Positions 36,263 through 49,800 of a stretch of 64,000 bases of DNA are shown here, piece by piece. The notes under the pieces are model-generated. The model searched no databases and had not been told where the DNA came from. It was given only the letters and a program-made list of their open reading frames with translations. Position 1 is the first letter of the stretch. Every line of letters begins with the position of its first letter. A program made the position numbers and the translations under genes. The stretch is from Paragonimus westermani (taxonomy: Eukaryota > Platyhelminthes > Trematoda > Plagiorchiida > Troglotrematidae), in NCBI GenBank assembly GCA_008508345.1, contig QNGE01000142.1, forward strand, positions 1 through 64,000, in the 5' to 3' direction.

Positions 36263-38590
36263 TTTGGCATAACCTAAGAAACATATACAAACATTAGGTT
36301 GCATTCCATGCAGTTCAGCTCTGCCGAGTATGCTTCGGTTGCAGTTTCAGAATTGACAGGTTAAATCGCCAAATCAGGTCTACATAAGGGTGTAGGCTTG
36401 GAAGGGTTTGTTTTTACTGCTTTGGTTAGAAATTTGTGAGGTAGAAAAATTGGAATTCAAACCAGTTGAGCAAGCGTTCTAGTTAATCTGTTTTGTATAA
36501 GCGTTCTGTTACTAACCGGATACATCGCTTGCTTAACACGTTTATCGAAATCTGCTTATGTCAGTTCGTGAGCAAGGTTTGCTTTGGCATCACCCTTGGA
36601 AATTCCTCAAATCAGAGACTCCGTTGGACATTACTGGCTTCCACAGATCAACAGAAGAAAGCATAGTTTGTATCATTATTGTATGGAAATTTTCGAATGT
36701 ATGATGTTTGGCTCGTTCAAGTTATAACACAATTCCGCCTTCTGGTTGTGCAGAATTTTCAGTAAATTATTTTGTCTATTACGTTGTCTTGTTTGTAATA
36801 CCATTCCCGAGTAGCAAGTTTAAATACTCAAGATGTTGAAGAAAACATTTTCATCCTTTGTACTGACTTAAAAAACTCGTTGCTGTTAAAGCGAGAATTT
36901 CACGGATTCAACTTAAACTATGGTGGTTGTTTCCCCGTGCACGTTAAAATTGCGGTACCCCCCACAATGATTGAGGGTGAATGTATGCTGTTAAAATGTT
37001 GGACAAATGCCAGTCACGTTCAAGGCCAGCTACCTAGAGCTATATGTTGTGAAAGAACTTAATTCCTCCGCGAATAAGGGATCCGAGCGTGGTTCCCCTG
37101 GTTATCTAATGTCGTTAGTCTTGAATAACTAATATGAACTTTAGTTAGGCAGTCTAGTTGCGGGTTACCAGCTTCTAATCTCACATTCGTAACGTGAAAA
37201 TCCTACAAACTGCTGATGCTACCCCGGCTGTGCCGCCAACCGAATACCCAAGTTGCCACTCCTTATTATAGTTACATTGTGGACTACTATGCAGCTGCTT
37301 CGCGACAATGAGGCCTGAACCGCAGGAATTTCTAGGACCAGCTTACTCCACCCGAAACAAAAGCATTTCTGTGATCAGAAAAGCAGACTGAGGAGAATAC
37401 ACCACAGTGCGTAATCCACCGGGTGTCTTGATGGGCGCTACCTTGTGGGATTCGCGCAAGTTACCACAACTTTTTACTAAGTTGTAACGATTCAATAGCA
37501 AGTAAGTTGTCAGCGTGTTAGCGATTGCTCATCTACTCCTAGTCCGACTGTGTAATTTTATCTGTTAATTATCCATTTAGCTTGCTTGAACTCGGACGAA
37601 CATTCTGCTAGCCACAACCGGCAGACGGCGATTAATTTTCGGTGGTGAAATCAAGTAACACGATTTGGCGTGTACAGCTTCATTACCCATCATATAGGAC
37701 TATTCTGATGCGTTATAGTTGGGTTTGAGTTAATAATACGAGTGATAGTTGTCGTACACCTAGTTTATTTTTTGGCGCTAATTTTTATTATGTTGCTGAC
37801 AGTGTAAGTTATGTACACTTGTAATCTTAATGTATACAAATATTAAAACTGTTTTTGTTTGCAATGCTTCTTCAAAACATCTGTTTGCTTGCTGCCCTTT
37901 TGATTGTTCAAAACCTTAATCTACAGTGTGGTAGAATTCAGTTAGTAAGTTTGTATTTCTGAAAAGTTATAAAGCAATTCTGAAACAGTTGCTTCTTACT
38001 CGTAAAACCTTATGTATTAAGGTGCCCTTACGAGTTCACGCAAAAGGCTGCACACCAATCAGAGCACGTTAGCAAAACTCACTTTTGTGTCAGTGTTGTG
38101 TCGCATGTTGACAGATTATGGTATATCAATCCTGTTGAACAAATAACAGCCTTTGCCTGGTGATCAACAATTTTACTTGGGTGTTGGCTTCAAAAACTCG
38201 AATTAATCGTTAAACTCCTTCTGAACAGTGTCCTTATTTCAGTGCATCCTAGACGTTGACATAACGAAGACTCACAGGTCTAAGTTAACAGAGAACGCGA
38301 CTGAGATGTAATGTTCTGGTTCCATACTGTTTGTGCTAATCACTGAGTACAGTGTCTGAGGTGTATTTCTTGATGCACGTTGGGACAGAATCAGCGGATC
38401 GGCTTTTTTCTCCAAAAGTAGGCAGAAGGCATACTATTGCCACCCAGTCACACCTCAAGCAAATGACTTACACTTTGTGTGACATAACATAACTGGTTTT
38501 AATTATTCAGAAACAATCACAAGTCAAGTTCCACAAAAATGTTAAACTATGTTGCCACCATAAAATTTGAGAGCTCGTCTGTAAACTTAC
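36263..38590. other. Gene-free stretch, partly GC-richer
   Basis: No supported gene. Between about 37070 and 37480 the sequence is visibly richer in G and C, with few repeats and no open frame of note. I cannot assign it to any element family. Confidence 0.4.
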
Positions 38591-38798
38591 AACCAAAATG
38601 AAAACATCACGCAAAATAAAATGTTGCACAAGTTGTTTGTATCTATCGCTTGGAGACTGACATTGTGCATCCCAGGCTACGAGTTTCCGTTGACAGCGGT
38701 TACAGATAAAAGAATAACTCAACAGAACTGTTGAGAAGTTCACACTGGAACCGCTGCTTGCAAAGCGAACGACTGCCGTTTTCACGGAAAAGTGGGCA
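38591..38798 (-). CDS. Candidate internal exon, minus strand, weak
   Basis: It is bounded by a strong acceptor (AAATTCACTTTCAG) and a consensus donor (TTGGTT then GTAAGTTT). One base plus 69 codons is open, giving phase 2 to phase 0. The piece includes SYSFICNRCQRKLVAWDAQ, with three Cys. First-position composition is not clearly coding: T starts about 29 percent of codons. The good pair of splice sites is the only real support, and no neighbouring exon with a matching phase was found. Confidence 0.28.
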
Positions 38799-41700
38799 CT
38801 GAAAGTGAATTTGTTATTTCGCCTACAAGACTGACTAAATGTTAATCGACTTCGCTATAACCGGAGGATTCCTTTTTGAACGTCTGAAATAAATTGTTAC
38901 AAGAAAGGTGTGCAAAATATAGCGTGAAATACGACTGCCAGGTGTGTACGAGTTTTGAATGAAATTTATTACTTCCAGTGTTCAAACATCACATGTGTAC
39001 ATCGACTCTGTTCGCTTAAAGTAATCGCAAAAATACTACAATCTAAATCTCTTTTCTGCGGCTAAACGAAATAATATATATCAAATATTTTACCGACTGG
39101 GATTTGTTTATATTCACTGCGTCTCAGTTTGGTACTGAACTAATATGCGAACAAACAATCATAGATTACTGCATCAGCGAATGTGACTGAACTTTTACAT
39201 AGGATGTTTTCATGAAATCTGTTGCTAAATCATTGGCACGGTGATCAACTATAGTGTTGCTAGTGACCGACAAGGTAACATTGACTTGACAACAGTGGGA
39301 AATACTGAAGAGTGGCAATACTAACTAGACCGAATTGCAACGTTTTGCGAATGAAAGAAGACGGCTAAAACGCCGACTGTAATTGAGAAATTTCGACCGT
39401 ATAAGCTTAAAAATTGTTTCGTGTTCTGTTTTTCTAAACGTCACTGTTCCATGCGAAGATTGCCAGAAGCCTAATGGCTACGACTGAATATTGCTGGTGG
39501 AAAGCAATTTTCTTCGGCTGATTGACAAACGTACAGGAAGTTTAGGAAGCGACAGTCTACAAGGCTTGATTTAAATCTGTTACTCAAATTGCTTACTTTT
39601 TGTTAAGCAACGAAAACAAAAGTAATTGGTTGTATAGATTAAACTGAGAAATATTCGTTGCTTGCGAAAATATTAATGACAGAGTAGTAGTTTGTCGTCT
39701 GGTGGGTCCCCCACTGTCAAAATCTACAACTATGGGTTCATATCAAAACAAACTCTGCGTGTTTCTTGAAACTGGTGTTGAATTCAACGTTATTTTCTTG
39801 TTTGCTCAAAAATATTCGGGTGCGCTCTCGTCTATTCTAACTTCGGGAGGTTCTCCGGAAATTTCTTACGAAAAACATGATATAATCCGAAACAACAAAA
39901 AAGTAGGTAAATTATTTGCGTTGGAACTATTAATTCTGGATAAAAACTTGAACGGACGTTTTCATGCTTTTGAAGTTCGACGTGCAATAGATTCAACAAA
40001 ACCATTATAACCTTCTCCAAATTTCACAATAATCAACCCGGCAAACTATTGGTAATCGATTCAACAAACCTTATTAACAAATATGAATAGAACAGTTTTT
40101 GGCTAAATTGTGATAAAACCTGAGTTCACGAATTCTCATGGGCTTTTTCAAATGATGAGTACGTAAAAAAAGGATAGCTTTCATCAGTAATCACACAATG
40201 AACGTAATCTAAATCATGCTAGTTTCTTGCAAATCAACACGCGGCACGCGAATATCAACAGTTAATCGTTGTTTCTTACAGAAAGCATACGGACGACGGC
40301 CATTTGTTAGCGTTTAACATATATTCACGCCTTTTAATTTGTGAGCACTAGTCAGGATGGACATGAGTACCCATTGGGGTTGGTGATTTAATTTTTCTTG
40401 TAACAATATTACACGGTATTTTGGCTTCGCTTACTTTGTGCTTAGCTGCTGAAAATCTTTTCATAATTACACTATAAACTAATCGATGTACAATTCATTA
40501 AAGACTAACAATTCGTCTTGATTGAGCGTATAGAACCATATGGTGTGAACACATAGCTAGTTCATATGAACTGTCTGCGTATTTGACGTCAGAATTGAGC
40601 TCCTTGTCAAACGAATCCATCTTACGAGTGTGCTGAATAAAGAGTAATCTTTTCAAATACCATATTATAAACTCCGCTCAGATTGTACACATGCAGTAGT
40701 CGTTTATCATCACACTTTACTCAAGATCTTTGAAGAGTATGTTAGCAGAACACGGTTTTGTTTCTCTACAAAGCTGTCTGAAACGTTCTGTGCGCTATCA
40801 CCTGAGGGGAAAATTCGTAGTCTTTTTCTAAACGTCATTTTTAAATAGCACCGAACCTATGAACGGTTGAATACTTGTCATTTTTCAAATCGCACAATAT
40901 ACAGACCTGATTGAGGCTTACGACGTTCGGTCAATAACAAATGATTCAGTGTTGAAACAGTGCTAGTGTAGCATCATTACTTTGCAAACAAGTATTTTTG
41001 CCTTAAATATTCATCTGAATAAACAATACGAAATGCAATCTTGAATATTAGCGGCAGTGGTGATATGACGTAAGCGGGAATCTTGTGTAATTAATTTCGG
41101 AGTACCGATACATGCTGAGCACACAGTTAGAACGATCAACGATACTTATTTAACTTACGAAAGGCAGCCGTGCGTTGTGTTAGTAAAAATACTTTCCACT
41201 GGTTTTGCTTGTCGCCGAACTGGGCAGTAGTTGCAGAACTATCTGTTATTTAAGTGATATGATAAGGATTGTTGTCGTTATTTTCCATAAACGATTTAAT
41301 TTTTCGATTTCAATCAAAATTTCTCTGATGATCAGAGCAAGTATCATCTAACTGCGATGGACGGTAAGTGTTGGTCATGGCTATATTAATGATGGGCATC
41401 GAAAACTTATATATCCTAAGTGTGTGATCATGACTTTTATAACCTGAGTGTTAAGAGACCAATAAGCATCATTGGGTGAATAGTAAGTGAACGATTTTTG
41501 AAATAAGCCTACTCCCTTCCAAACTTGCCCAACTAGCAAACGTTAACAAATTTCGCACAAATGTCGTCCTCCACTACTTTGGACAAACAGCTTAACGAAT
41601 GTAAAAAAGAGACTGGGGACATAAAAAAGCGTTTGATGTGAGAAGTCACGTGAAATTTCCGATTAAATCAGAGAAAACGTTTACACATTGCAAAACTTTT

Positions 41701-42840
41701 TCCATCTTCGCAGCCACCACATAGGGTGTAATAGATTTTAAGTACTATATTGATGTTGAAGGCGAGAGAAAAATACTCACTCTTCCCATTTCAACTTACT
41801 TATCTGCAACTAACTTATTTTCACACCAATGTGGAATTACCGAATGCAAATTTTTACACAAAGGTACCTATTTACTACTCTTGTCTATTACTTCAAGACC
41901 TCCCTGGTTTTCTTTTTATCACAAACAACAGATGTGCGTGCCATGTTATTGTTAGCGTTTTTCTATTTTTGCGGTTTAGCACATTTGTTTCGTACACAAC
42001 TTGGCTAGTGACAGTCAGCAATACAAACATTTGATCACCTTGCCCGTTTTTTGTTCTATGATTTACAGAGTTCCTCAGGATCATATTCGCATGTCTGCTA
42101 CTCAACCCATTAGTTGCTGCAAATATTTTCCCGATGGCATTCTCCATTGCTCTCTATGTTCACTGGGTGTACATTCCAATCGGAGGCCATTTTTACGTAC
42201 TCTTCTAGCGCAGTTCTTGTTTAGTTAGACTACTGTGCTGTACATGTTTGAACCAGAACTACTTCATTTTTTTCAGTTTGTCTGTCTACTGGAAACTCAG
42301 GAAGGATATTCAATCCGACATTTCTTCAAAAATAGGCGGAGAACTGATCCAGCAAACAATCACTTCACGAATTTTTCTCGTGTTTTCCCGATTACGATAG
42401 CTCATTCTACGTTTCTGTCTTTTTTATGGTAGCACGCGCCCAATTTTCGCTCTGACTTACCACGGTGAAGGTTGTTACACAAGAAACCTACTGACAACTG
42501 AAGATATTTTACCATGAGTTGTCAAAGGGGACGGCTTTCATATGAAATATACTCCCATTTTTTCACAGCCTTCAAGAAACGCATTTGGCGAGCAACGTGA
42601 TAAGCATTTTTACTACTGACGGAATGGTTGAAGTCGGTCAAATTAGCAACAACAGTACTTGAAACCCACATTGCCGTTCTTCCACTTGGATCAATGTTCA
42701 CGTAGTCTTCTGGAATCCGATTTTTCAGCCCTTATCTCTGCTTTCAGAATATTTTCCCGCAAAACTTAACTTTTTCCTGCCCACTATCGATCGAACTTAT
42801 AATTTGAAACTATGGTTGTATAATCACCAACAGATATGTA
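38799..42840. other. Gene-poor stretch
   Basis: Open frames exist on both strands at 39660-40020 (plus about 82 codons to a possible donor; minus 62 codons) and at 41750-42430. The latter is pyrimidine-rich, so its plus frames are hydrophobic almost by default. None is supported enough to call. Confidence 0.4.
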
Positions 42841-42842
42841 GT

Positions 42843-42870
42843 CTACTGATGAGTAGTCGGGGGTTTGGTT
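42843..42870 (+). repeat. Direct repeat beside the SINE-B inverted pair, left copy
   Basis: CTACTGATGAGTAGTC followed by GGGGGTTTGGTT. The same motif recurs in the same orientation at 43231-43260 (TTACTGATGAGTAGTC, AGGGATTTAGTT), although the SINE copies beside them are inverted. Confidence 0.55.
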
Positions 42871-42874
42871 CACT

Positions 42875-43079
42875 TTCAAGTTGACCATCACTCACATTTG
42901 ATCGCAGCGTTCGCACTAGACTCCATTTTTGCTCTCATTAGAGCTCATCAGTAGTGAATATCCTTGCCACGGCCGGCATCTGAATTCCAGCCATTCCAAT
43001 CATGAGGCAACCGTGTTAACCACTGCGCCATTGACCTCACATCAGGCACGACCGAATTATCAAATCTAGACGCTCAAAC
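42875..43079 (-). repeat. SINE family B, near full length, minus strand
   Basis: Read on the minus strand it holds AATTCGGTCGTGCC, an A box TGGCGCAGTGG, the GTTGCCTCATGATTGGAATG segment, a decayed B box, the CCGGCCGTGGC segment, the GAGCTCTAATGAGAGC module and the tail GCGATCAAATGTGAGTGA. It is the inverted partner of the copy at 43250-43406. The B-box core is altered (GGAATTCAG in place of TTCAAATCC), so this copy is probably not transcribed. Confidence 0.7.
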
Positions 43080-43230
43080 ACTCTTGCTTGTGAGCAATGA
43101 TCAGGTTGGCCGTTCGTCTCGGGAGGAGAAACAGTAACTGTCCTGTTAACTCCAATCGATAACCCCGCGATTAGGACTTCCAAGACAGGTCGAAATCACT
43201 GATCTCATTAAACCTGCAAGGCGAAATTTT

Positions 43231-43260
43231 AGATTACTGATGAGTAGTCAGGGATTTAGT
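43231..43260 (+). repeat. Direct repeat beside the SINE-B inverted pair, right copy
   Basis: The partner of 42843-42870. CTGATGAG is also the conserved core of hammerhead ribozymes, but the GAAA core and the cleavage triplet are not at the needed positions. Confidence 0.5.
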
Positions 43261-43406
43261 TGAGCGTTCAGAGTTGATAATTCGGTCGTGCCTAATGTGA
43301 GGTCAATGGCGCAGTGGTTAACACGGTTGCCTCATGATTGGAATGTCCTCTGTTCAAATCCCGGCCGTGGCGAGGATATGCACTACTGACGAGCTCTAAT
43401 GAGAGC
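43250..43406 (+). repeat. SINE family B, best-preserved copy, plus strand
   Basis: A tRNA-derived SINE with A box TGGCGCAGTGG (43307-43317) and B box TGTTCAAATCC (43351-43361), about 35 bases apart, as in tRNA genes. It is followed by CGGCCGTGGCGAGGATATG and the self-complementary module GAGCTCTAATGAGAGC (43391-43406). Here it ends or diverges, without the GATCAAATATGAGTGA tail found in other copies. It has the best internal promoter of the family in this window. Confidence 0.75.
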
Positions 43407-46400
43407 ACTACAGAGTTGTCTATAACAGATTGTCAAATGTTCACCGAGAATCAACTCCAGCGAGCCATTTTCCAAAGCTCGAGTGGACTCTAGTGCAAAC
43501 ATACTCGAACTGTAACTCCCGGAACACTTTGTGGTCACGTGAACGAGAAGACAATTTCAACGTTTTTGTTCCGGACATGCTTGCCTGGAGGAATTTCCGA
43601 ACGGTAGGATGGTTGACTGGACAGTGATTAATTTGAACGTGTCAATGAACGTGAGTATGCGGTAGAATGTTGCGTTAGTATATTTTGTTGGTGGTTGTTA
43701 TTTGCAATTTAATTCGATTACTTTTAGTTCGCGATGATTTGAAGTTCTGCAAATCTTGGACTTGCTGGTTGACTAGTAAATATGGTCTCTTAAGCTGGCG
43801 AAAGTACTAGAAAACAATATGTTGCCTCCTCCTAAGTTTCAGTCTATCGATGAAGCCTCTTCACCGTTTGAACAGGTAACGCTATTGCATGCGATTTTAC
43901 TTCAACGCGTAGTTCATTCTGTTCAATTCCGTTACATATTCCAGGAAATTCAAAATTGTTAACAAAGAAAATTTTTCTCCGATATCTGTTAGTCATCTTG
44001 TGAAAACCGAAAGATGTCGGGTTAAGCACTCCACTAGACCCAACACTGCTGATGTATTTTCAGGACAGGATTGAAATGTAACTCTCTGGTGCTGTTCTGA
44101 TGCATATTCTTTAGTAGTTACCATTAATATTTGCATCCGTACTTTGTGTGACCGATTCGAACAAGCTTATCACTAGTATATAATTTCTCATTGAAAAAAG
44201 TCACACGACACACGACACTTTCCATAAATTTCTGTCACTGCACGACGGGAAGACAAGGCAGTACAACGCCCACCCCATAGCACAATAAATTGGTGCGGCT
44301 AGAGCTAGCAAGTGTCGTTGTTTGCACTCGCTGCGTTCAAACGAAACCGCGCATGAACAATGTTTCACAGAGCCCCGGCAGTTTTCTATTTGCGACTACT
44401 TGCCTGAAGGGGGAGCAGTATGAATGAAACTTTTGGTTGCAAACGGATATCTAGAGGTGTTCGTCTGTGCTCATAGCAATGAAACAGTCACAGAGATTGT
44501 CTTGCTTTGTTAAAAGACAGCAGGCTTTGCTACTTGTCTTCTTAAGGCAGCATACAATGGTGAAGTCCATGCCGTTTTGCTGGGTGAAATTTGTCCGCAA
44601 ATTTCAGTTTGATAGATCACAAAATTTGTCCAAAACTGCGTCACACTGACACATAATATGTTTTTTCACGTCCTCAGTGAAGTCTTTATCGGCGCGGTAG
44701 ATCACTGCCTAAAACTTGAGGCACCTAAACATTTGCTGCAGTGTTTGTTTCAGCAACAAGCAATGAAAACATAGCGCAAATTCAGAAACTCGACCTTATT
44801 TGTTGCAAGATACACCATGGTAACATGCCATGATGTTAAAGCGTCCAACTGTTTTGATGTGTTATTGCGTAATCGAAACCTAAGACTCTCTGTTGCCTAC
44901 GACACTACTAGTCGCTATTAACCATCCAGCCTTCTTTATAACTTGGGTGTTGAACAATACAGTTTATCAGCATGGTAAACGAAAATAACCGTTCTTTTAG
45001 AGTCACGTTCGGAGATAGGCTGCACGTTATATGAAATCTAATACTTTCGCCTCAAAGGATATTTACGTAGAATGCTGAAAACCCGCCAGACATATTACAT
45101 TTTTTTACCAATGATGGGAGAAAAAATATTCAACGGGACATTTTCTTTTACCGGTATTTACATACCGTCCAACGAAGGTTTTTCGGTGCCTAGGACAGAA
45201 TCGGACGTACACTGACAACAGTTTTTTGTCCTCACAAACAAAACGTGAACTTGCAATCCGTAGTAACATTTGAAGGTCCTGAAAAATCTGAACATTTTGT
45301 GAGGGCCTAGACCGTAGAGTAATGAAGTAGAATCAGCGTAACTCATGGTGGCACATAAAGGCCCTACATCTACGTCACCTCGCACAAGGTAAAATGAAGA
45401 ATGCTGAAAATAGTCTTGAAACGTAAAGCATTAAATACTTCATCATATACCACAGACAGTATCCACCACGAACAAGCCGGTTGTTGGGGACTCAGTTTGC
45501 TGAGACCTTGTGGCACCTCTTCTTACTAGTCCATATGAACAATATAGTTTGTTAGAACTCCCTACGATTGTATACAGCGCTTCAGTGATAGAAATTAACC
45601 GCCATATCACTGACTATGTAACCGAATGAGCGGATGGGATCGCCAAAGAACACCTCAAGAAATTTACTGGGGACAGTCTACGAAGATATGATGACCAAAA
45701 CATCCTGTTAGCAGAAGTACGAGAAGAATCATCCTGACCTAGTGGTGCAAACATGGGTATATTGAGAACCTTAGCACTTTAACTTGTGAAGGCTCTCATG
45801 TTACATGTGCTTTAGATCTGTCTAGTTGTATAGTATTGTTAGTACATCTCAGGCTCATTATCTCAATCCCTAAAAGCTTAGATGTTTTTCTTGTTATGGA
45901 CTAATAAAATGCTTAATGCACACTAACATTTTTTTTAGCATGGTGTGATAAAACCATGAATTCATCAGAAGTGTCAGTACTGAAATGGATTTTTAAAATG
46001 TATCAACCTCCACCTAGTTCTTGCCACATATAAATTTATTAAACTTAGTCTTGCTATCAAGAAAAATTGAAGACTTCTGGCCATCTTCTACGTCTCTGTC
46101 AATAAACGGAACGAATTTCATTATGCAGTCAATCAGGTTTCACTCAACCTTGTGCTGCTCAACATCCCGCAGGTATCGTGATGATTTCGGCTTATGTAGG
46201 TTCAGCGAAATTTTGAATAACTTTGAGAGCTCATGATTAAAGATGCAGGCTGATACTGGATTATTTAAATTTATTCCCCTGGTTAGTTTCTGCACCTCAC
46301 GCACTCACTGGACAAGCACGCTGAATTCGCTTTATAATAATTACTTGTGGCCCCATATGCGATGAAATGCTTCGGTCAATCTGTTGAGAAATGGTTACAT

Positions 46401-46688
46401 TTGCGGCGGATCGCCACGTATTAACAGTTGTCGATTGTCCTGAACCAAATAAACTGCTTGTGGGTGCCCACCCTTAGTTTAGTTCGAACATCGTCGCCTA
46501 ACTGTGCGCTGCTCTTCCCTTCCGCGAACTTATTACTAGTAATACAATTTCTATGCTCAGCAGTGGTGGATTCCTGCTTGAACTGTTTGAGAAATCATGC
46601 CGGGGCAGTCAGTCACCTGAATCATTCGGTGGACTCCATATGAGATATTGGGACGGGTGGATAACAGAGTCCAACTGTGAACTTTCCG
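43407..46688. other. Gene-free stretch, AT-rich
   Basis: Short open frames only, the longest about 75 codons. No repeat copies and no splice-supported exons were seen. Confidence 0.45.
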
Positions 46689-46807
46689 AGCTCCCGGTTT
46701 GGCTTCGTAGATTAGCTGGTAATGCGCTTGTCGCGTTGAGGCATACTGTGTCTGTCGCTGGTTCGAATCCAACCAGAGCCCTTATTATTCACATTTGTGT
46801 CTGATAT
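46689..46807 (+). repeat. tRNA-derived SINE, family A, best-preserved copy
   Basis: A box TAGATTAGCTGG at 46708-46719 and perfect B box GGTTCGAATCC at 46760-46770. It aligns along its full length with the copy at 1-115, starting at CTCCCGGT. Both internal promoter boxes are intact. Several short overlapping open frames run across it and should be ignored. Confidence 0.78.
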
Positions 46808-49800
46808 AAAATTTCCATAGCTTGGGTCCACCAAAGTGACGACTCTGTGGGTATTAAAGCACCTTCTAGCTTGCCACATTGTTTTCTGTCGGAATTGATG
46901 TGCCGCAGACATCCGCTACAAAGATACATTGTTCTGATTGACCGACCAATTTATTGGTGTGAGGCTCGAAGTAGATCAATTGTGATCGGAGTTTGTATAA
47001 CATCACTGTTTCCGTCCATATTACTTTGGCAATCGCCTTTGTAATGCGGAAAAGAAGAACGAGAGTAGTTACCTTCACGTGTTGTTGGATGCTGATTGAA
47101 CAGCCCTTCTTATAGACAATATTTTTCAGCGTGGTTTCTTAATCATGTTTACTGAGTGGTTGCTTTCTGAAACGAATGTCTTGTATGCTGTCAAAAAGAA
47201 TAAACCATCAGTTACTATGTCATTTGGTGACAAGCCGTTTAATGGAAGCAGTCCTTTTTCGTCATACATTCCACCTCTATTCGCCCGATAAGATTAAATT
47301 TTTAGCGGTACTGTGAGTGATATTTCTCTCTTGCGGAAAAATACTGAGGTAGACCTGTACCTTTTACATTGGGGTTGAAATTGCAATTGACGTTAACCCG
47401 TTTGTCCTCCCCTTATATTTAGATACCTTGGCGAGTCCCTTATTCACAAATGTTTTGATTTACCCGATTTCCTGACAAGGTTTAAACCGTTGTCAACACC
47501 ACCCGATGCGGTAGCCGAGTTGCTCAATATTATTTTACAATTCAGCCGATTAATCATTGGCGCAATAATTCATTATGCCTAAGATGCGAACGAATTCTGG
47601 ACATGTAAATCGTTGCTAGCCAGTTCAAACTTTGTACAACCTGATAGTACAAGCTTGTAACATTCCTTCATGAATGAACACCGAGGTGGTTGTTGGTTGA
47701 CGAAGATGAAACTAGAAAATGTAATTATCTATCTAGCTTTATTTCACGTTTCCACTTCTTCCACTGTTAAAACTACTGGTTGAATGCAAGTTTTGCGTTT
47801 GTTTATCAACAGTAATGGGTTAAATTTAATGACCATCTATCTAATTTCACATTCTTGGTCTACTTCCTCTAGAAGTGGAACAGTGTGAAACAAACTTGGT
47901 CAGCTCTTTCTGGATAGTATTTTCAACCGCTACTGTCTATGATTGCAGTTTGAATTCTATTGGCATATTTTATTGCAGTCGAAAAACAGTTTCGAATTTT
48001 TGACCATATCATTCATGCGAATTTCCAGTTTATTACTATACATCAATTTCTGACTTGATAGATGCAACTGCATCGAGAGAGGAAACAGCGACGTTTCCAT
48101 GTTTGCGGATATCTCAAAATCTGAAAGTAAGAGCATTCGCTTCATTTCCTTTCACAAGGCGAAATTATTGCGTTATGTACATAAGTCATATTCAGTTACC
48201 ACAGTGTAAGCAACCTATCGGAATCTAATTCATTTCAGTGGTTCACTGGTGACATTGTTCGCCAATTCAAAACACAAGCTGTTCGTTTTGCTTATATATG
48301 TCGGAACGAACATATGTGTATTATACACTAAAATGTTCCGGTTTTTCCATTTACTAAATTCGAATTTTCACTGGTAACTAATATGTATTCAGATAAACAT
48401 TATGTTAGTAATGCTCTGCATTTGGATATATGAAGGCAGTTGACAGCACAGGACATATATGAGAGGTTGCATTAGTTCACTCTAAATTACAATTGCTTTT
48501 ATCTGTCATTTGAACCCAAGCCTATTTTCAATTAAGAATTGGGAAGGCGTGAACCATATATTATATTATACACCACATCGTATACCGCACTCACTACTAT
48601 ACTATACATATATATAAATACATAATGTACTACGAGTTTTTATTAAAACATATGGCTATGGATTTTTCATTTGGAATGAAAAGCCCGGAATAATTTTCTG
48701 GTTCAATAATTATTTGTTGTTCATAGATGACTTGGCGCACTAACGTCTTGCATGCTTTGCTGAATACTTTCTAGCAAGTCGTTCATTAACCACAAACCAT
48801 TAGTTTGGGCAAAAGTCAAAACCTTAATATGCATTACCTAGAGCGTGGGTAGTTGAAGCATAGTGCATCAGGCTGAGACCATATACGACTAAGTTCTCTA
48901 AGTAATCGAAGTAATTGCACCTAAGTTCAGTTTACCGCCTGTCTGTTAGGGGGGTTCCAGCCCGAGACGTCCCGGACTATGCATAATGGCCCCTTTTAGT
49001 TATTCCGGAGTTTACTACATTACGAAATCTGCCCTTGGAAAAGTGGTTGGTATCACACACGTTATTTTATGGATTAGCGTGGACAAGCTCTGTGCGTTTA
49101 TATAACCGTGTCAGGCTAGTCCAGTCTAGCTGCCATGGGTGTCGTGAGCGTGACTGCGTTTATGCGTGCAGCAAGGTATCCAGTCCGTAAAACTGACCTC
49201 GCGCCGTATGTGATAAATCCTTTAACGAAAAACCTGTGGAACGTACGGCATTTCAAATGGAATTACACAACAATCTTCTTTGCTGTTTCCGTGCAAGTAT
49301 TTTTTTCAATTTACCCTTCAAAGCCTACAAAGCCTGCATAAATTCCTTTGATAGTTGATTTCGCCACACAACTCAAGCAGAACGTTGTTTCTCAACACCA
49401 TTCATCTGTATTCTTCAATTTTCACTATTCAGTATAATTTAACAATTTCATTTTTGTCACATGAGTCTCGCGCTTGCTCAACACACGCCTGAGTAGCTTG
49501 AGTTAATCGTTGTGAACGTATTTTGGTTGACTTGATACGTTCTATAATCACACTGTAGATGGGTTTGCAATGTTTACATTGCTACACGACTACCCGTTTA
49601 ATTGGAGTTACACGACGTGAAAAGTTTGTATAATCACGAATCTGTGATCTATTTCATCTGAAACAGTATTAAAAACGATTTAAAGCGAACTTTGTCAACA
49701 ATCATTGGAACATCAGTGTGGTCTGTTTTCTTCCCTGAGTTTTTAAGAGTAATACCCTGTTTTCGTATGAATGACGACACAACAGGATGATTCAGAATAC

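Noticed and set aside
39660..40020. Plus-strand frame of about 82 codons ending at a donor (GTAG then GTAAAT), containing SGALSSILTSGGSPEISYE
   Set aside because: No acceptor with a matching phase was found, and the minus strand is also open with its own donor; probably chance.
41750..42432. Possible multi-span membrane protein on the plus strand, with an acceptor TTTTTTGTTCTATGATTTACAG before 42069
   Set aside because: The stretch is pyrimidine-rich, so hydrophobic reading is a by-product of composition; frames are short and cannot be joined convincingly.
42843..43260. Hammerhead ribozyme suggested by CTGATGAG in the SINE-B region, since some flatworm SINE-like repeats carry such ribozymes
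   Set aside because: No GAAA after a stem II and no UH cleavage triplet at a workable position; CTGATGAG here is part of a simple CTACT..AGTAG stem.
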